64,000 nt of DNA. Origin: Rhynochetos jubatus (taxonomy: Eukaryota; Chordata; Aves; Eurypygiformes; Rhynochetidae). The stretch is from contig CM050648.1 in the NCBI GenBank assembly GCA_027574665.1, positions 64,621,363-64,685,362 on the forward strand, written 5' to 3'. Positions 1-12,800 of the stretch are shown here, piece by piece. The position numbers were made by a program, and so were the translations under genes. The notes under the pieces are model-generated. The model was given only the letters and a program-made list of their open reading frames with translations. It was not told the origin of the DNA and ran no database searches. Position 1 is the stretch's first letter, and every line of letters begins with the position of its first letter.

Positions 1-1062
1 CCCCTGCTTGATGCCGAGGGCCACAGGGATGGGGATTTGGCTCCTTCACCTCTATGACTGTGTCAGTAACTGTGAAGCTGCCTGTTCAGAGCAGAACAAG
101 GAAGGGAAATGCTGGTAACTGTAATGACTCCGTAGTCAGCAACGTCCCACGCTGCATCAGTGTGACATTTCCATCGTTAAAAGGGTTTCCCAGAGTGGGG
201 AAGAGCCCTGTGAGGTTTAGGCATGCAAAAGGCATGGTGTAAAGTCATGGGGGAGTTCTTAGTAGTCAGTACCTGTTTGTTAGTGATTCCACGTTTATGA
301 CAAGTTTGACTTGTGGAGAGAGAAATGACTATAGGAATCAACTGGGAATTATTTGAAGTGGAAACACCCACAATCATAAATGGGTTTTCAATGTAAAATT
401 TCATTTTTTATTAAAGAAAGCATCCTCTTTTTTATTTTGTATTTTTTTCCCTAAGAGGTAATAATAATGAGCAGCAGTACTTCTAATATTTGATAAGGAC
501 TCTAAACAAAGGCAAAACACATGTCCAGCAGTAAGTTACTGCTTTGTTTTGGGGTTGGTTTGTTTGGTTTTGGTGTGTGTTAGTTTTTTTTTTCATTTGT
601 TTGTTTGGGCTTTTTTAGTGAGACCCCTAATCCTCTTTGGTATTGCACATTTCAATTGCTGTTGAGATGTTTTTCTATGGAACTAAGGGAAAAATCATAA
701 CACTTCAGCAAAAACAGATGCATGTAAAAACAGAAATGTGTATTTCTGGTGCTCTCTGTGTAGCAAGGATATTTCATTGCTGCCCTATTGGGGAGTGAGG
801 TTTTCTAAAGTTCTTGAAGCTTTTGAGATAAGTTTTGCATTCCCTAATGCACAGCAGCAAAAAGCTGAAACATTCTGATAACTTTTTATAGTTAGCCGAG
901 TTGTTTTATTTAATGTCCTTGCTTAGCAAACATAATTGTTGCTGATGAAAATTAGAAAGTTAATACTTACATGACCTAAGGCAAACAACTTTGAAACAAG
1001 CCTGTTCCTGAAGTTTTCAGTTTTAGCAGATGCTTCATTTCAGACAAAACTTTAAATACCCG

Positions 1063-1144
1063 TGACTCATGGCCACCAACTAGAAGCACTTTGTTGTGCC
1101 TAAAGGTACAAAACAATTTCTTTTATGTTTTGGGCGGTGAGTCA
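1063..1144. promoter_or_regulatory. Pair of AP-1-type sites (possible intronic enhancer)
   Basis: TGACTCA at 1063-1069 and TGAGTCA at 1138-1144 are both perfect AP-1 core heptamers. Both are followed by tggc, giving the shared wording TGA(C/G)TCATGGC(C/T). Two such sites within 82 bases are suggestive, but this is motif evidence only. Confidence 0.25.
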
Positions 1145-3505
1145 TGGCTGAAAAGCATGTCAGTAGTGCTCTAAAGGTAAATTGGATACAGTGATTCTAT
1201 GGGCAACATCTGGAGTTCATGAACCATTTGTGGGGATGCACTTGGCTGTTGGAGCTGTTATGGATTTACTCGTAATAAATGACCAAGTGGCTCATAAAGT
1301 TTATTCTGCTAGGGACTTTGACCTCCTCTGGAGTCACTGGTGGCAAAGAACAGTGAGCTTCCACTTTGATGCTGGTTAGAGACACATAAAGACTGTTGAT
1401 GGTTATGATTTAATTAGAGATGAGGCATGGGTTAGTGCAATGAGCCGGTAAGACCTGGCTTGACTCAGCATGCTCTCGTGTTGTGCACGTACCAGGATTT
1501 AGAGAACATGCAGACTGCTATTGCTTCCACTTGACTCCTCAACCAGGTCGGCAGTGCTGTGTCATACCGCCTTGTAGGGTGAGTGGGGTGTCAGCCTCCC
1601 TGTCAGGCTAGTTCAGCATCTGTACTGTCAGTTAGTGTCCCTGTGATTTCTGACTTCTGGTAGCATTCAAGGTAAATGAAAATGCCTTGCCTTCACTGCG
1701 AGCTAAGCTGAGAACAGCTCAGCCTCATGAAATTATGATGTTTTTTAAAATAAAAAGACCTATTTCCCTGGCAGTAAGGAAGGGACTGGCAGCGCTTACC
1801 CTAGAGCCATAGGTGTGGATGTGGGAGGGAAGAGTTGTTCTCACCTGCTCTTCTAGGTGAAACACTTCTGCCTGTGCGTAGCTGGCAGAGGCAGTCATTG
1901 ATTCGAGCTGCCTTCCTGTCTGCAGGTCTGAAGTTGTCTCTTCCTGTGCCAGGGCGAGTTTTGTGCACAGAGTTAGGTGTTCTGGCTGCACATGTGTGAC
2001 TGCCTCTCTGTGCTTACCCCCGGGACCAGAGGTGAGTAGGGCATTTCAGCTTCCCAAGCTGCTGCGTGTGAGGTTCCTCTGGTTTTGGTAGCATCCAGAT
2101 GCAAAGGTGTGGGGTTTTGCACAGCTGCTTCCAAGTCGTGGGTGTAAGAGTGTAGCTTATAGCTGGCATGTCTTTGTGACTTCTCTCCTGGGCGGCAGCT
2201 CTTCTTTACTCAGGGCAGCAGGCATCAAACAAATGGGTGGAAGTTACCGAGCCTCTGGAAGTATGTCACTGTGGGGCAGCTGGGCAAATGATTAAGTTCC
2301 CTGATGTCTCCTTCCTTCCTCAGAGGGATGAATTTGATATTGTGAAGAGTGTGGACTGCAGTCGACTTCCCCAGTGACTCTGCTTGTCTGCTGACAGCGT
2401 TGTAGGTGGAAGATAAATTGCTCATCATTGCAGTCTGACAGCTGCCTAGAGAGCAGACTAGGAGTAATTCCTGAAGTTCTTCCTTAACTATTTCATTTAC
2501 CTGTGTGGATGTTCACTGCTGAATTTCTAATGCTTTTACAGGGATGGATAGTGACGTAATTATCTGTCTTGTTCGTTTCATGTACGCTAAGCATCCTAGA
2601 TAACACACCTAGTATATTGGTTTTTATCTCTCTTGGGGAAAAAAATCTAGGCTGTTAAAATAAGTTGGTAATGCAGTCTTACTGTATTTGTTAGAGGTTA
2701 TTGCCTTGGGGTATGGCTTACCTCATTAACCAGCCATGAAAACCTTGCAATTTTCTCTCTTTGCTCCTCATCAGGTATATAACCATGCATTTTATGTATC
2801 TACAGTTTGTTCATGGCAACAGTGGCCGGGATATTTGTGTATTTCTGGTGTATTTACACAAGGCTGCTCTCTGATGGTTGCACGCTGGAGGTGGGTCTCT
2901 AATGCATGTGTTGATGGACAGCTGCTTTGTAATTAGGTAAGAAAATGCCCTATTCATTCCGCAGGAAGGTTTGCTTACCTTGTATTGTGCCATTCAGTTA
3001 CCTATTGAGGTGTTACCCTGTGAATGTGCTGTAATAACAACAGGCTGCTGGAAAAGCAGGTAGCAGAACAATAGCCTGAAATGAGATACTTTCTGGAGGC
3101 CTCACTTTCTGGAGGCACCCCAGGGGTGGTTAATAGACAATTCCTGAGCTTTTAAGCAGTTAAAAGTCTGCTCTTGAGCTCCAGCCAGCTTACAAAATGT
3201 GGGGGTTTTTTGTTTGGCAGTAGTATGGATCAGTGAGCCAAAGGGTTGTGGACAGTTTAAAAAAATCTTTTCTGACAGAACTCGGGCCCTTTTTTCAGAA
3301 AAGCTGTTGAGAGAGTACGAAGGAGGTAGGATTTCTCTTGGGTCTCCAAGCACAGGAGTTTGATAGTCACTTAGGTAAGTGGAGCTGTTTCAGACCCATG
3401 TTCCTCTAATGCTTTTTTCTACTGGTAAGATTCGGTATTGGTTGGAGAAGGCTTCTTTGCCACTTGATTTAGTATGGCCACAGCCTCCCAGGAGGGAGAA
3501 GATTT

Positions 3506-3575
3506 GGGTCCTGGGTCCTGGGAGAGGGGCTGGGGAGCTGTGGGCACCATGGGCTGGGGCTGGGTTGGAATGGGG
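3506..3575 (+). other. G-run cluster, potential G-quadruplex region
   Basis: Ten runs of three or four G occur in 70 bases, with loops mostly 2-7 bases long (gggtcctgggtcctggg and onward). The G-rich strand is the sense strand of CARMIL1, so the pre-mRNA would carry the runs. No structure has been measured. Confidence 0.6.
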
Positions 3576-6500
3576 AACAGGCGAGGACCCAGCAGTAAGC
3601 TTGGGAGCTCAGAGGGAGTGTGCTGGCAAGGGCTGGAGTGCAGACTCCAAAACAGTGACACTCTGGCCACCTTTGCTGGTTTTATGACAATTGTAAGTGG
3701 TGCTTTGTGAATCTATATAAAAAAAAAAAAAAGACCCTGGAGAATGTTGTGTATGAAAGCGTCTTAAGTTGTAGGCTGTCGTTTATTAGAGTATTTTTCT
3801 GAAGAGTCAGGTGGGGTTTTTGGGTGTATTTGGTTTATTTGGGACCTTGAAAGGGAACATTTTACCTTATTACTGCCTATGGTTCTGGGCCAGATGCTGT
3901 ATGTTGCCATGTTGTTGGAGAGCAAACATAAATATAGCTACAGCAGTGCTAAATGCTGTGACTAACCTACGTATTACATACTGTTTAAGATTTTATGCAG
4001 TCAAGCATGTTATCTTCCACTGAAAGAACATTTGGTACTATTTTATTTCAGTAATCTGCAAGGGGTTGCTAAGTGTACTTGACAAATGGATTGCTACCTG
4101 CAGTATTGTGAAGAGTATTCTAAGAAAATCTTGACCATGTTTTCTGCTCCTTTAGTACCAAAGAAGTTAGGTGGAAAAACACCCTTTTTGAGTGTTTTCT
4201 CTTTCCATTGTATACATGTATCTCTGTGAGGAAAAACCAACCGAAAAATATCTTCATTTTGTTTTAATTAATTGCAAATTAATTGCTGTTTACTAAGAGG
4301 GGCTATAAGGTGTTATGTTTTCATGTTTTTCCCTTTCTTTTTCACCAGCTGAATTGCTGATCTATACTTCTCTTTGTATTAAACAGAGTTTTTTTCCTCT
4401 TCTGCTCTTAAGTAGACACACTGTCTTATTTTATGATGCTGTGGAGGTTGTTAAGTAGGTTGCCTCTGCTTTTTCATCTGCAAGCAAAACAGACTTTGTG
4501 TGAGCATAGTCAAGCATAAGTTTTTCTGACGATGGCTGTGTTTCTTTGAAAAACAGTACAAACCTTTCAGGAAACTGCCTTAAGTATGAACGTCCTTACC
4601 TTGGCTGATGTGATAGCTAAATGGAAGCTGAAAGGGCTCTTTGGAAACTACTTGTGTGTCTGTTGATAGCAAGAGTTCCAGAATTACAGCCAACTTGAGC
4701 AAAATAAAGTGCCTTATGTATGGTAGGGCATATGAACGAAGCATGCTGCCAGGTTAATTTGCTCAAACTTGGAGCTGATTTTACAGTAAACTAATTTCTT
4801 TGCTTCAGCATTCTTGAGTTTGCTTTTTAATTCTGTGAATTAGCATCAATACATGTGGGAGGACATTTTCTTTGGATCCTGCACTAAATTATTCTGAACA
4901 GTGTAGAAGCCCTGACAGTGAGAGGAGTTGAATGTCTGTCTCTTCATCTCTCCTGTTAATAGGCTTTTTCACTGTGTATTTTTACACCTATTTGAAGCAG
5001 TGGTATTAGTATTCCAATTACTGTTTGAGCTCTTTGACTGTGCCCATGAGCAGTTATGCAACATGTCTGAGTAGTTTCCTTTTCCCCATGAGTGGGTAAG
5101 GACCGACAGGACAAGTATTCGCTTCTATGTGCAAGTTAACTCTTGAACTGAAAGTCAGGACTTGGGCTACAGATACTCTGAACAGGGCCCTGATAAATGA
5201 GGATGGGATGCTATTAAAGAATGGATGCTTTGTTGCTAGCACAGTGTCAGGAGGGCTGGATTTTGGTCTGGTGCTTCTGAAACACTGAGTGCAAATTAAT
5301 GTAGCATTTTAATCTTTCATCCATTATAGGAAGTGATTTTTTATTTATTTAAGATTAATCAGTCCAAATGGTATTGATTGTTCTAGTGTAGTCGAATATA
5401 TGAGAACCCTCATGTGTGGGCTTGTTACTCTGCTTCTGGGTGCCTGAGAGATCTGTTGTACCAGCTTCCAGCGTGTGTTTCTCCTTCAGGGACCTCTACT
5501 ACGTCCGTGCCGCTGCACTTTGAACATGGGGCAGCTTTGCCAGGTGTATCAGCAGAGACAACTTTAAGTGGGGTGTCTGTGCCTGGCAGGATGCTTGGGG
5601 GGGAACTGCCGGGTGGTAACTACCAGAATAGAGGGCTGCCAGTGCTTGGTTGATATATCCAAATCACGGAATGACTCCAAGTTATCCAGTTGTGGTGCAT
5701 CACTGGCTCATTTAGATGCTTAATTGCGTTGCCCTCCCTATTCTGCTCTTTCCTGCAGTAATACCCATCTTATGTCTGATCCTTGCTAAATAAAAGTTAG
5801 GCTAGGATTCTCTTCTCTCTTTGGGGGTTTGTCCTGGCAACTAAAAGCAGAAGGGTGGCAGTTACAATTGTGGAACCTGTCCAGTTCTGAGGGAAGGCCC
5901 TCCTTCCAGTATGAGACAACCAGCAAGCTCTGGCTGATCCAGCTGTGCCGATTTTAGGAAGTTCCCATTTCCATTTGCCACCTGCCCCTTTGGCAGAGGT
6001 TACTGCTCCCCTGGCTCGGGAAGTGGGCATGCACACCTACATCAGGTGCTGAGGATGGAGCCCTGCAGCTGTGTGGCATCGCAACTGCTGTGCGGCAGCG
6101 TGGAATCGAGGGGGAGCGCGGGCTTAGCCTCTCGGGGATAGCCCCGTGGTTATGCTGGATTAGCAATAATACGCAGCTGTGTGGCGAGGCTGTATTTTGG
6201 CACGTGCATGGGGGCTTTGCACTTCTAATTGATTTCCCTCACTTGTTTTCCTGCTTCGTGTAAGTGTGACCTAGAACAGGGGCTGCTGAGGCCGATACGG
6301 TGCTTCTTGCACTGCAAGTAGTTTTACGTATTTTTACAGGGTATGAATTTAGTTGCCTTTTTTAATTAGGAGAATTTTCATCTAGGTTGAGGGATTTAGG
6401 TTTCCTGCTGCTTATTGATGGTTTAGTGGATGTAGTCGCATCTTGGAAGAGACTAATTCCTTCACATAAACGAAGAACGAAGTGGAGGCGGATCTTTCAT

Positions 6501-6643
6501 CTAGTGCTGGTGGATCATCTTCAGATATTTCTGCATGACTATGTGGTTAGAAAAAAAGGCACCAGGTATTCGTGTGATTGCCTTATGGTTCTAACACTTG
6601 CCTTTTTTTTTTTTTTTGGTAGTATCCCAAATTGTGTGTAGCA

Positions 6644-6822
6644 ACCTGGAACAGGTTGCCTAGAGAAGCTGTGGCTGCCCCATTCCTGGAAGTGTTCAAG
6701 GCCAGGCTAGATGAGTCTTTGAGCAACCTGGTCTAGTGGAGGGTGTCCCTGCCCATGGCAGGAGGGTTGGAACTAGATGGTCTTTGAGGTCCCTTCCAAC
6801 TCAAACCATACTATGATTCTAT
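6644..6822 (+). mobile_element. CR1 LINE 3' end fragment
   Basis: This 5'-truncated copy starts within the C-terminal coding part (tggaacaggttgcc) and runs through gtggagggtgtccctgccca and cccttccaac to the tatgattctat terminus. A run of T residues lies just upstream at about 6602-6617. Confidence 0.95.
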
Positions 6823-9800
6823 TTACTCCCTGCCCTCTCCCCCCCTCCAATTTTCTTAATAACTAGGGAAGACAGGGATGATTGTTCAGCTCAGAAGGGT
6901 TTTTAAGTGTTATAAATTTGCTGGCTGTATTTTGATAACAAAATTGCTCCATTGCAAAAGCAGTGCAAAGTTAGGGAAATAAATCACAGGAGTATATGCA
7001 TTGCAAGGGGTGGTATTTTGAATTAGTAATCTGGAATAGGACAGCACCATCTTGTTTAAAGGAAGTGTGGTTCTGCAGCTATCTATAAGTTTGCTGTATG
7101 TTTATAACATACAGGTAATGTTTACAACAGTTCCATGTTGTCACTGTTTTTCATTCACTGCAAACACACATATCCCTGTCTGAGATGTTCTTTTGACTTG
7201 TTGGTTTCAGAAGCTTCGTGGCTTTTCCGTAAGAATTATTTAGTGTCCCAGATCTGCCAGTTATGAACTTCTCCAGCTATGGGCGCAGGAGCAGAGGGGC
7301 AAACCTCCAGGCAGAAACCTGGTGCAGAGGACACTGAAGCAGCTGCAGACAAAAGGGCAGGCTGTGCATTTGATAACAGAAAGAATGAGTGCACTGGGAT
7401 TGAAATGCAGGCATATGAAAGGTGACAAATTTAGCCCAGGGTAAACTTGCCTTTGGGGAGAGCACTCAGTCCCTTGTAAGTGTCATGTGTTCACAGCTTT
7501 TAAATCAGGACTGCTTGACTTGGCACAGATTAACCCTTCTGTGAACCCCTATCCTCAGACTCTGCAACCCATAAGCATTTGGGTTTCTCTGGTCATGTTA
7601 TCTGCTTCCATTTGAAAAAAAAAAACCCAAACATTCTGGGTGAAATGTTGAAGGTAGGAAGCATTTCTGCTGGATTTCTGGGCCTGTGGTTGTCCAGATA
7701 GAATCACGGCTTTGAGGAGGATGCTGGACATCTCGAGATCATAGTCACATCTATTCTAGGTACGCACAGACTCCATGGCCAGAGTCAAACACGGCTTGCG
7801 TGAGTTGCACGCTTAGTCGGGAAGCCTAGCGTGTCTCAAGCGTGTTGGCTAACCCAGCATGAGCACAGCAGCTATCGTTTGTAGGCAGTAGAGCGGCCAG
7901 GCTTTTCAAAAGCATTAAACTTGCTGTGTTCAAGTGCAACACTTTCTTGTTTCTGCGTAGAACAAATCTTCCAGAGCCACAATTGAAGGGGTTGGTCAGC
8001 CTCAGCCTAATTATTATTCTTCCAAACGCTTCATCAGTATCTGGATGTAACCAATAAGTAGCAACTTCAGAGGGTGTAACTAAAAATGACTGTCCTTACC
8101 CATGGAGGTGTGTGTGGGACGTTGTAGTCCTTGGACTGGTAATGCAGAATTCTGGAAGCAAAAAATTGACCAAGGCTGGAAATTGAGTGCATACGAAAAA
8201 TTAACGTGTTAGTCCTCAAAACTGGGTTACCTTGACCTTTATCACGTCTGTAGTGCTTTTGCTTTGCATTAAAATGTCTTTTCAGTTTGGTTGCGGGGAA
8301 GTATCTATTTCACGTTCCTTTCACCAGGAACGATGGCCAGATGATGAGAGCTGAGGCTTGGCCCTGGCTGGTTGTGTCTTACGTCACATCTCCATTTGGT
8401 GACCTCACTTTTCCAAGGTTGCTGAGGCCGTTCATTTGTGAAGGGCTTACCAGTCTGCTGCAGCACTGGCCCTGTGCAGGGCTCCTGGAAGCCTGTGCTC
8501 TACAGGCTTTGACCCCTATGGGGGGAGCATTACTGAGTACCAGTGTGATTCATTCAGCATGTGTTCATAGTGACACGATCATTACAACCAGGGTCAGATC
8601 ATAAATTGTGACCCTTGAGGAGGAGGAGAAGAAGGTTGTGTTTCTCTAGCTAATTTACTGGGATTCAGAAACTTCATAGAATTAATTGATTTGTGCCACA
8701 AGTGGGTCAATGATGTACTTTGGAAGCTCTTATAGATTTTTATGTGGCTCTAGGAAAAGTGAAACTGCCCCCCCTTACCCCTGCTTGCATATTTTAAAGC
8801 AAAATTCTTCAGAGTTTTTATTAGCAACCACAACAGACGCTCAGCTTCTGAAACTGCTCCCAGGCGTCAGACCAAGGAGCTGAAGTTACAGACCCCGTGC
8901 CTACATTGTTGGATGAAGCACTGTGGTCTTTGTCATGCAAAGAGTGGGCGTAAGGATATATTAATATTAATTTCAAGCCCTGCTATTTGGCATCTTTTCT
9001 TGAAAGGGTTATACCTACTTGCTGCTGTCATCTGCATTTTTAAATTGGGGCCTTAATCATATGTCTGTATGGTAATAGCTTTTAGGGTGGGAGTGGCTTC
9101 ATTAGAAATATACTCTGAGATCATGATAATATGATCATTTGAGGTGAAAAGCCAGTTTTTATTTTTTCTTATTTAAATGCATTGCATAGTGAGTGCCCTT
9201 GCTTTTTTAGCTTGAGCAAAGTCATGTCTCATGCAGCTTCTTTACTCAGCCTGAAGTAGATGTCAATAGAGCGTCCTGTTGTTTCTGTCTCCCTTGACTG
9301 CTGCTTTAGGAGAAATCTGTACCTGAGGACAGAAGATCTAGTAATTTCTCATCCAGTTTGTGCCCAAGAGAGAAATAGTGGTCTTTTCATAATTGGTGGG
9401 ACCTCTGCGATGCAACTGAATTTGAAAAGTCAAAATTCCACCACAGGCATGTTGAAGTGGATGCTTTATTCTCATTGTCTTAATTTCTTGGTGCACTTGC
9501 TGAGTGAGAAATGCTGGGATTTAGGAAAGGGAAAGAGGGGAAATCTGTAACCAGTCTGCAAGAATATAAAAAATGGTAATGCAGGCAACCTGAGTAATCA
9601 CAGAACCCTGACGTAGAAGGAAATGGAAGGTAAAACAAGGCTGGGGGGGTTGTGTCAGTGTTGCAGTTGTAGTGGGAGGTTTGGCGTTTCAATGGCTATG
9701 CTTTACTGACATCACTAATGTTCTCAACTGAATAATGAAGTTAATAGTCCAATAATAAGAGTGTGTATGTGTGGGCAGAGTTAAAATCTTCAATGTAGCT

Positions 9801-12800
9801 GATGTTCTGTTAGGTGAAATTTTCTGCAAACCTGCTAACAAGACCGTGATCATTCATTTATGGTGTGTTTGGGAGCTTATCCGTGTAATTCAAAAACTTT
9901 ACAGTGACTTTTTTTAAAGTTCTAATTTTAATTCTACAAAACTTCTGTGTTGATGTAAGTATCAAAGGTCAACAAAAGGAAAAGAAAACATATTTAGAAC
10001 TTTAAACAACAAAATATCATGAGAAGAGATGATGAACAATAAGTGGGTTGAAAAATCACGATTGCATACATTGATCAGCCATTTAGGCAGCACGATTGAA
10101 TGATATTTTCCTTTCTGACTCGTGTGAAGTAACCAGCAAAATTGACTGAATCCAAGTAAGTTTAAGTAGTTGATGGATGATGGGTAACTCCAATAGTATT
10201 TAATCGATGTTATTGTGAACTTAATTAGGCTAAGGATGATAATTCACATTAGAAGCAAATGTAGCTGAACTGGCGTGTGCATTAATGCCATACTTTATAA
10301 CTGGCATAAATTTAAAATTGCTCTTTCAAGCCTTGTTCCTACAAACTAGCCTTGGCTGGACTGTCCTTTAACCAAAGTAAAACTTTGCTTGTGAGATCTT
10401 GCACTCCTTAAGCTAAGTATTAAAATCCCACCTGAAGTTAATAGGTGACAGGGAAAGGCAACAGTAGCATCTGGACAGAGTCCACCCAGGAAACAGAACA
10501 TTTGTAATAGGTTTTTGAAGAATAAGCACTTGTACGTTATTGTGAAATATAGTTACCGACATTTGGTTTTGGTTTTGCAGTAAAAATACTCCATTCACCA
10601 ACATTAAGAATCAAAGAAACCACAACTTAAAAAAAAAAAAAAGGAAATAACAGCAATACTTTCAGATTGTTCAAAGTGATTTTTGCAGGGGCTTTGTCTC
10701 ACATTGGCTTTGAAGCCATGATGATAACATGTTGGGGTTGAAGTTGTGTTTAAGGGTCTCTTTGTAGTAGGCTGAAGGCGTTTGGGTTGGGGTCCTTTTG
10801 TGTAGTGTTTTTGCTTGTTTTTTTTTTTTTTTTCTAAGGAACTGCCAACCTTAAGAACATAATAAAGACACATATTGTGTGTGTAAACACCCTGTGTCAG
10901 AGTCGAAAAGATAAAGCGTTGAAAAGATAGAGCATGAAAAATGTTGTCTGTGATGTGTTGAATTCCAGCTGAAGGCTTCTCAGCTTCATTAAAATCAATA
11001 CATCTCCAGTGGTAGGGGAGCAAGTGGGTTCTGTTGAATAGGTAGAGATACTTAGAGGCGTCCCGGGTTCTTCAAGTTTTGTCCATATTAATCGTTCTGT
11101 TTTCATCACCAGTGGAGCTGCGTTGATGGCAAGAGCGTGGTAGTGCTTGGGAAAATGGAAGCCTAGAAAGTATGTGCTATAAACTGCATCTGTCCTGCAG
11201 TCAGGATACCTTCTGCCTTCAAGGAAGCCTTACATTTCCTTAAAACCAGGATAGCTTCAGTAGTGTGGAGCTCAGTCTAGCCTGAAAGACCTGCCCTTGA
11301 GATGGGGACTTTGTTAGGCAGTTAGCTCACCTAGAGCACCATGTTCCTGTGTCCCTGCTGGCAGCTGGGCTTAGGCTGCTAAACCGACCTGGGTTGGTTG
11401 GGGTCACACATTTGTCTGCGTTAGAGGCTGCCTTTGGCTGTGCTGGGCCCATCTGGTGGGTCAGTGCTGATGGGGCATGGGGCTCAGGCCATGCGGGGAG
11501 CTGGCTTCACCTCAGTGCAAATCCTGCCACTGAGGTCCTGAGCCAGGTGGGCCTTCCCTTCTTATTTGTGGGTCTGTACCAGCTTCTCCTCTGTTAGAAA
11601 TTCCTTTAAAACAAAACATTGATGTCTCAATTACAGTTTTTGCATCTGTGTTCTGTCTACCCAGTGTGACTTTTAGGATGTGTGACTTTTTAAAATAGCA
11701 GCCTGACTTGCAGGAAGCTGATGTGACAGCTCCTGAGGTGGGAGAGTGGTGCTGCCAGATCCCAGGGGCTGCTCCAGTGCAGCTCCACGAGCCCCCTGTG
11801 CCTCATGTACCCCAACAAAATCCTCTGGAGAGTGACTTTGCTTGGTTGGTAGAAGGGCCTAAGCAGTTCCAGAAGGGATGGGGGAAGGGGAAAGGCTTGG
11901 CTGAGAGGAACCAAAGGTTTGGCTGGTCGGGGAATGGGGCAGAGTGTTGCCTGCAAACCTGCTGTCTAAAAAGAACAGAGGCTGTTCTCAGGTTTATGTT
12001 CCTTTTTAGCAGACTGTACCTCCATAGCAAAATCTGAAAGAATCTGCAGTTTAAAAAGCTTGTAAATCATGATTCTGGATAAAATGATAAAGCCCAGAAG
12101 GATCTAGTTAGCTTTATGGTTTTGTAACTTGCACTGACAAGCCAAGTCAGTTCTTCAACTTCGCAGTAGTGAAGTAACCTTTTTAAAGCTCTCTTCTTCT
12201 CTAAGATTCCTGTTTTGAAATCAACAGTGATTAAGCAGCAATCGAGCATGTGGCTCAGTGCTTCCGAGACCACTATTCACCCACCAAGCTGTTCCAAGAC
12301 AGTTTGACTTAGACCTTTGCGCCAGAATCACATGAAAGTTTTTTGGGGAAGCAGAGAGAGGTTTTTTTCTGTGGTGTTTTAGGATTATTCACAAAGCCAG
12401 AAAGTATTACAATAGCTTTTGTATTGGACAGAAACATATTAATTTTTAATAATGAATAGCATTAGATAGTTGACATCCTATGACTTTTCAAAATCAGCAC
12501 AAAAGGTAGTGGCCCTCCATTGTCAGTGACTTCGTGGGTTTTGCCCAGTGCATGCAACTTGTGCTACTTAGGCAGACAAGACGGCATGTGGAGTGAAACT
12601 GCCAAGTATTTTTTTGCAGGATGTTGGAGGCAAAATTGCTTTCCTGGAATGTGGCAATTCCTGAATTGCCGTCTAAGGGGAAGCCAGACGCAGTCAGCTG
12701 TGTCACTGCCCGAAGCCGTCCTCACCTCCGGCTTTCCTCCCTGAAGCTCTCTCTGTGCTCGATATGGAGGGGGAGCAGGGGGAGGGACAGCGAACTGGGA

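Noticed and set aside
10604-11023. 139-codon minus-strand open frame
   Set aside because: It runs through A/T homopolymers that translate to lysine and phenylalanine runs. There is no domain.
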